From the NCBI RefSeq assembly GCF_023546765.1, contig NZ_CP097484.1, positions 2,574,001 to 2,638,000 of the forward strand: a stretch of 64,000 bases of DNA. Reading direction: 5' to 3'. The translations under genes were made by a program, and so were the position numbers. The notes beneath the pieces were generated by a model. The model had not been told where the DNA came from, searched no databases, and saw only the letters and a list, made by a program, of their open reading frames with translations. Origin of the DNA: Methylobacterium tardum (GTDB lineage Bacteria > Pseudomonadota > Alphaproteobacteria > Rhizobiales > Beijerinckiaceae). Of the stretch, positions 63,415 to 64,000 are shown one piece after another (position 1 is the first letter of the stretch; every line of letters starts with the position of its first letter).

Positions 63415-64000
63415 ATGGCGCTCGATTCGTCTCGCACCCATCTCTGGCGGCCCTACACCCAGATGCGCGTCGCCGCCCCGCCCCTGGAGGCGGTGGCCAC
63501 GCACGGCAGCCGCGTCGTGCTCGCCGACGGCCGCGAACTCGCCGACGGCATCGCCTCCTGGTGGACCGCGGTGCACGGATACAACCACCCGCACATAGCC
63601 GGCGCGGTGGCTGACCAGCTCGCGCGCATGCCCCACGTGATGTTCGGTGGCCTGACCCATGCGCCGGCCGAGCGGCTGGCGGCACGGCTGGCCGCGCTTC
63701 TGCCCGGCGACCTCGACCATGTCTTCCTCAGCGATTCGGGATCGGTGGCCGTGGAGGTCGCCCTGAAGATGGCCGCGCAGATGTGGCTCAACCGCGGCGT
63801 GAGCGGACGGACGAAGGTGCTGAGCTTCCGCGGCGGCTATCACGGCGACACGATGGGGGCGATGTCGGTCTGCGATCCCGAGGAGGGCATGCACCGCCGG
63901 TTCGGCGCCTACCTGCCGACGCAGCTGTTCTGCGACCTTCCGCGGACTCGGGTGCAGACCGAGGCGCTCGATGCGGCGCTGGCGGCGCATCGCGAGACCC
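63415..64000 (+). CDS. bioA: adenosylmethionine-8-amino-7-oxononanoate aminotransferase BioA, 3' end cut
   Basis: The N-terminal 195 residues of a class III aminotransferase. ATG 63415 gives MALDSSRTHLWRPYTQMRVA, with the BioA hallmark HLWRPYTQM and ADGRELADGIASWWTAVHGY, SDSGSVAVEVALKMAAQMW and FRGGYHGDTMGAMSVCDP. It transfers the amino group from S-adenosylmethionine to the BioF product. A TTG at 63379 with GAGG ahead is an alternative start, giving 12 more residues. The PLP lysine and C-terminal half lie beyond the window. Confidence 0.92.
   Translation, partial: MALDSSRTHLWRPYTQMRVAAPPLEAVATHGSRVVLADGRELADGIASWWTAVHGYNHPHIAGAVADQLARMPHVMFGGLTHAPAERLAARLAALLPGDLDHVFLSDSGSVAVEVALKMAAQMWLNRGVSGRTKVLSFRGGYHGDTMGAMSVCDPEEGMHRRFGAYLPTQLFCDLPRTRVQTEALDAALAAHRET

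Overview
The window is high-GC DNA from an alphaproteobacterium of the order Hyphomicrobiales (Rhizobiales), most likely Methylobacterium or a close relative. This is inferred from gene order and protein families: a liv operon with a small membrane gene between livF and livJ, the DUF374-waaA-lpxK-DUF2093 block, a CheY/CheZ-type pair, an ECF sigma with an NrsF-type anti-sigma, and interspersed palindromic repeats of about 110 bp. No rRNA, tRNA, CRISPR array, transposase or phage gene was seen. It reads as ordinary chromosome rich in transport and amide-hydrolysis genes.

Layout. 1-5 kb: a hypothetical gene, a NicO metal exporter with its DUF1007 partner, an orphan glutamate-type binding protein and a DctA-type symporter, all on the minus strand. 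5.2-10.8 kb: a complete branched-chain amino acid ABC operon (livH, livM, livG, livF, small membrane gene, livJ). 11.3-14.7 kb: a glutamate/aspartate ABC operon (gltI, gltJ, gltK, gltL). 14.7-25 kb: housekeeping genes (tandem gamma-carbonic-anhydrase-like protein, MoaE, AI-2E permease, amidase, extensin-like lipoprotein, MFS permease, PriA, SpoIIAA-like protein). 25.3-36.6 kb: a catabolic cluster with two amidases, an oligopeptide-type binding protein, a ThDP enzyme, a penicillin-acylase-family hydrolase, an MlrC-type metallopeptidase and an M20 peptidase. 37-43.3 kb: phosphoesterase, VIT-type transporter, Kdo/lipid A genes, RibF. 43.5-54 kb: CheY and CheZ, creatininase-like protein, DUF1223, ECF sigma and anti-sigma, PBP1A, DUF1214/DUF1254, and small secreted proteins. 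54-64 kb: glutathione synthetase, Na+/H+ antiporter, OprB porin, gamma-glutamyltransferase-like enzyme, methyltransferase, OsmC, BioF and the start of BioA.

How the genes work together. At least four import systems for amino acids, dicarboxylates and peptides sit beside an unusual number of C-N hydrolases (three amidases, M20, M81, penicillin acylase, creatininase and GGT families). This suggests a strain geared to scavenging amide-linked nitrogen and carbon. The 25-36 kb cluster is the best candidate for an undescribed pathway.

Caution on sequence quality. Five genes (livF, an MFS permease, a SpoIIAA-like gene, an M20 peptidase and an OprB porin) each carry a one-base frame break that restores a family-typical protein when corrected. 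Two others (GltL and the CheY-like regulator) have an Asp-to-Gly change at a metal-site residue in the same TCGGCGA context. Residual assembly error and real decay cannot be told apart from this sequence alone.
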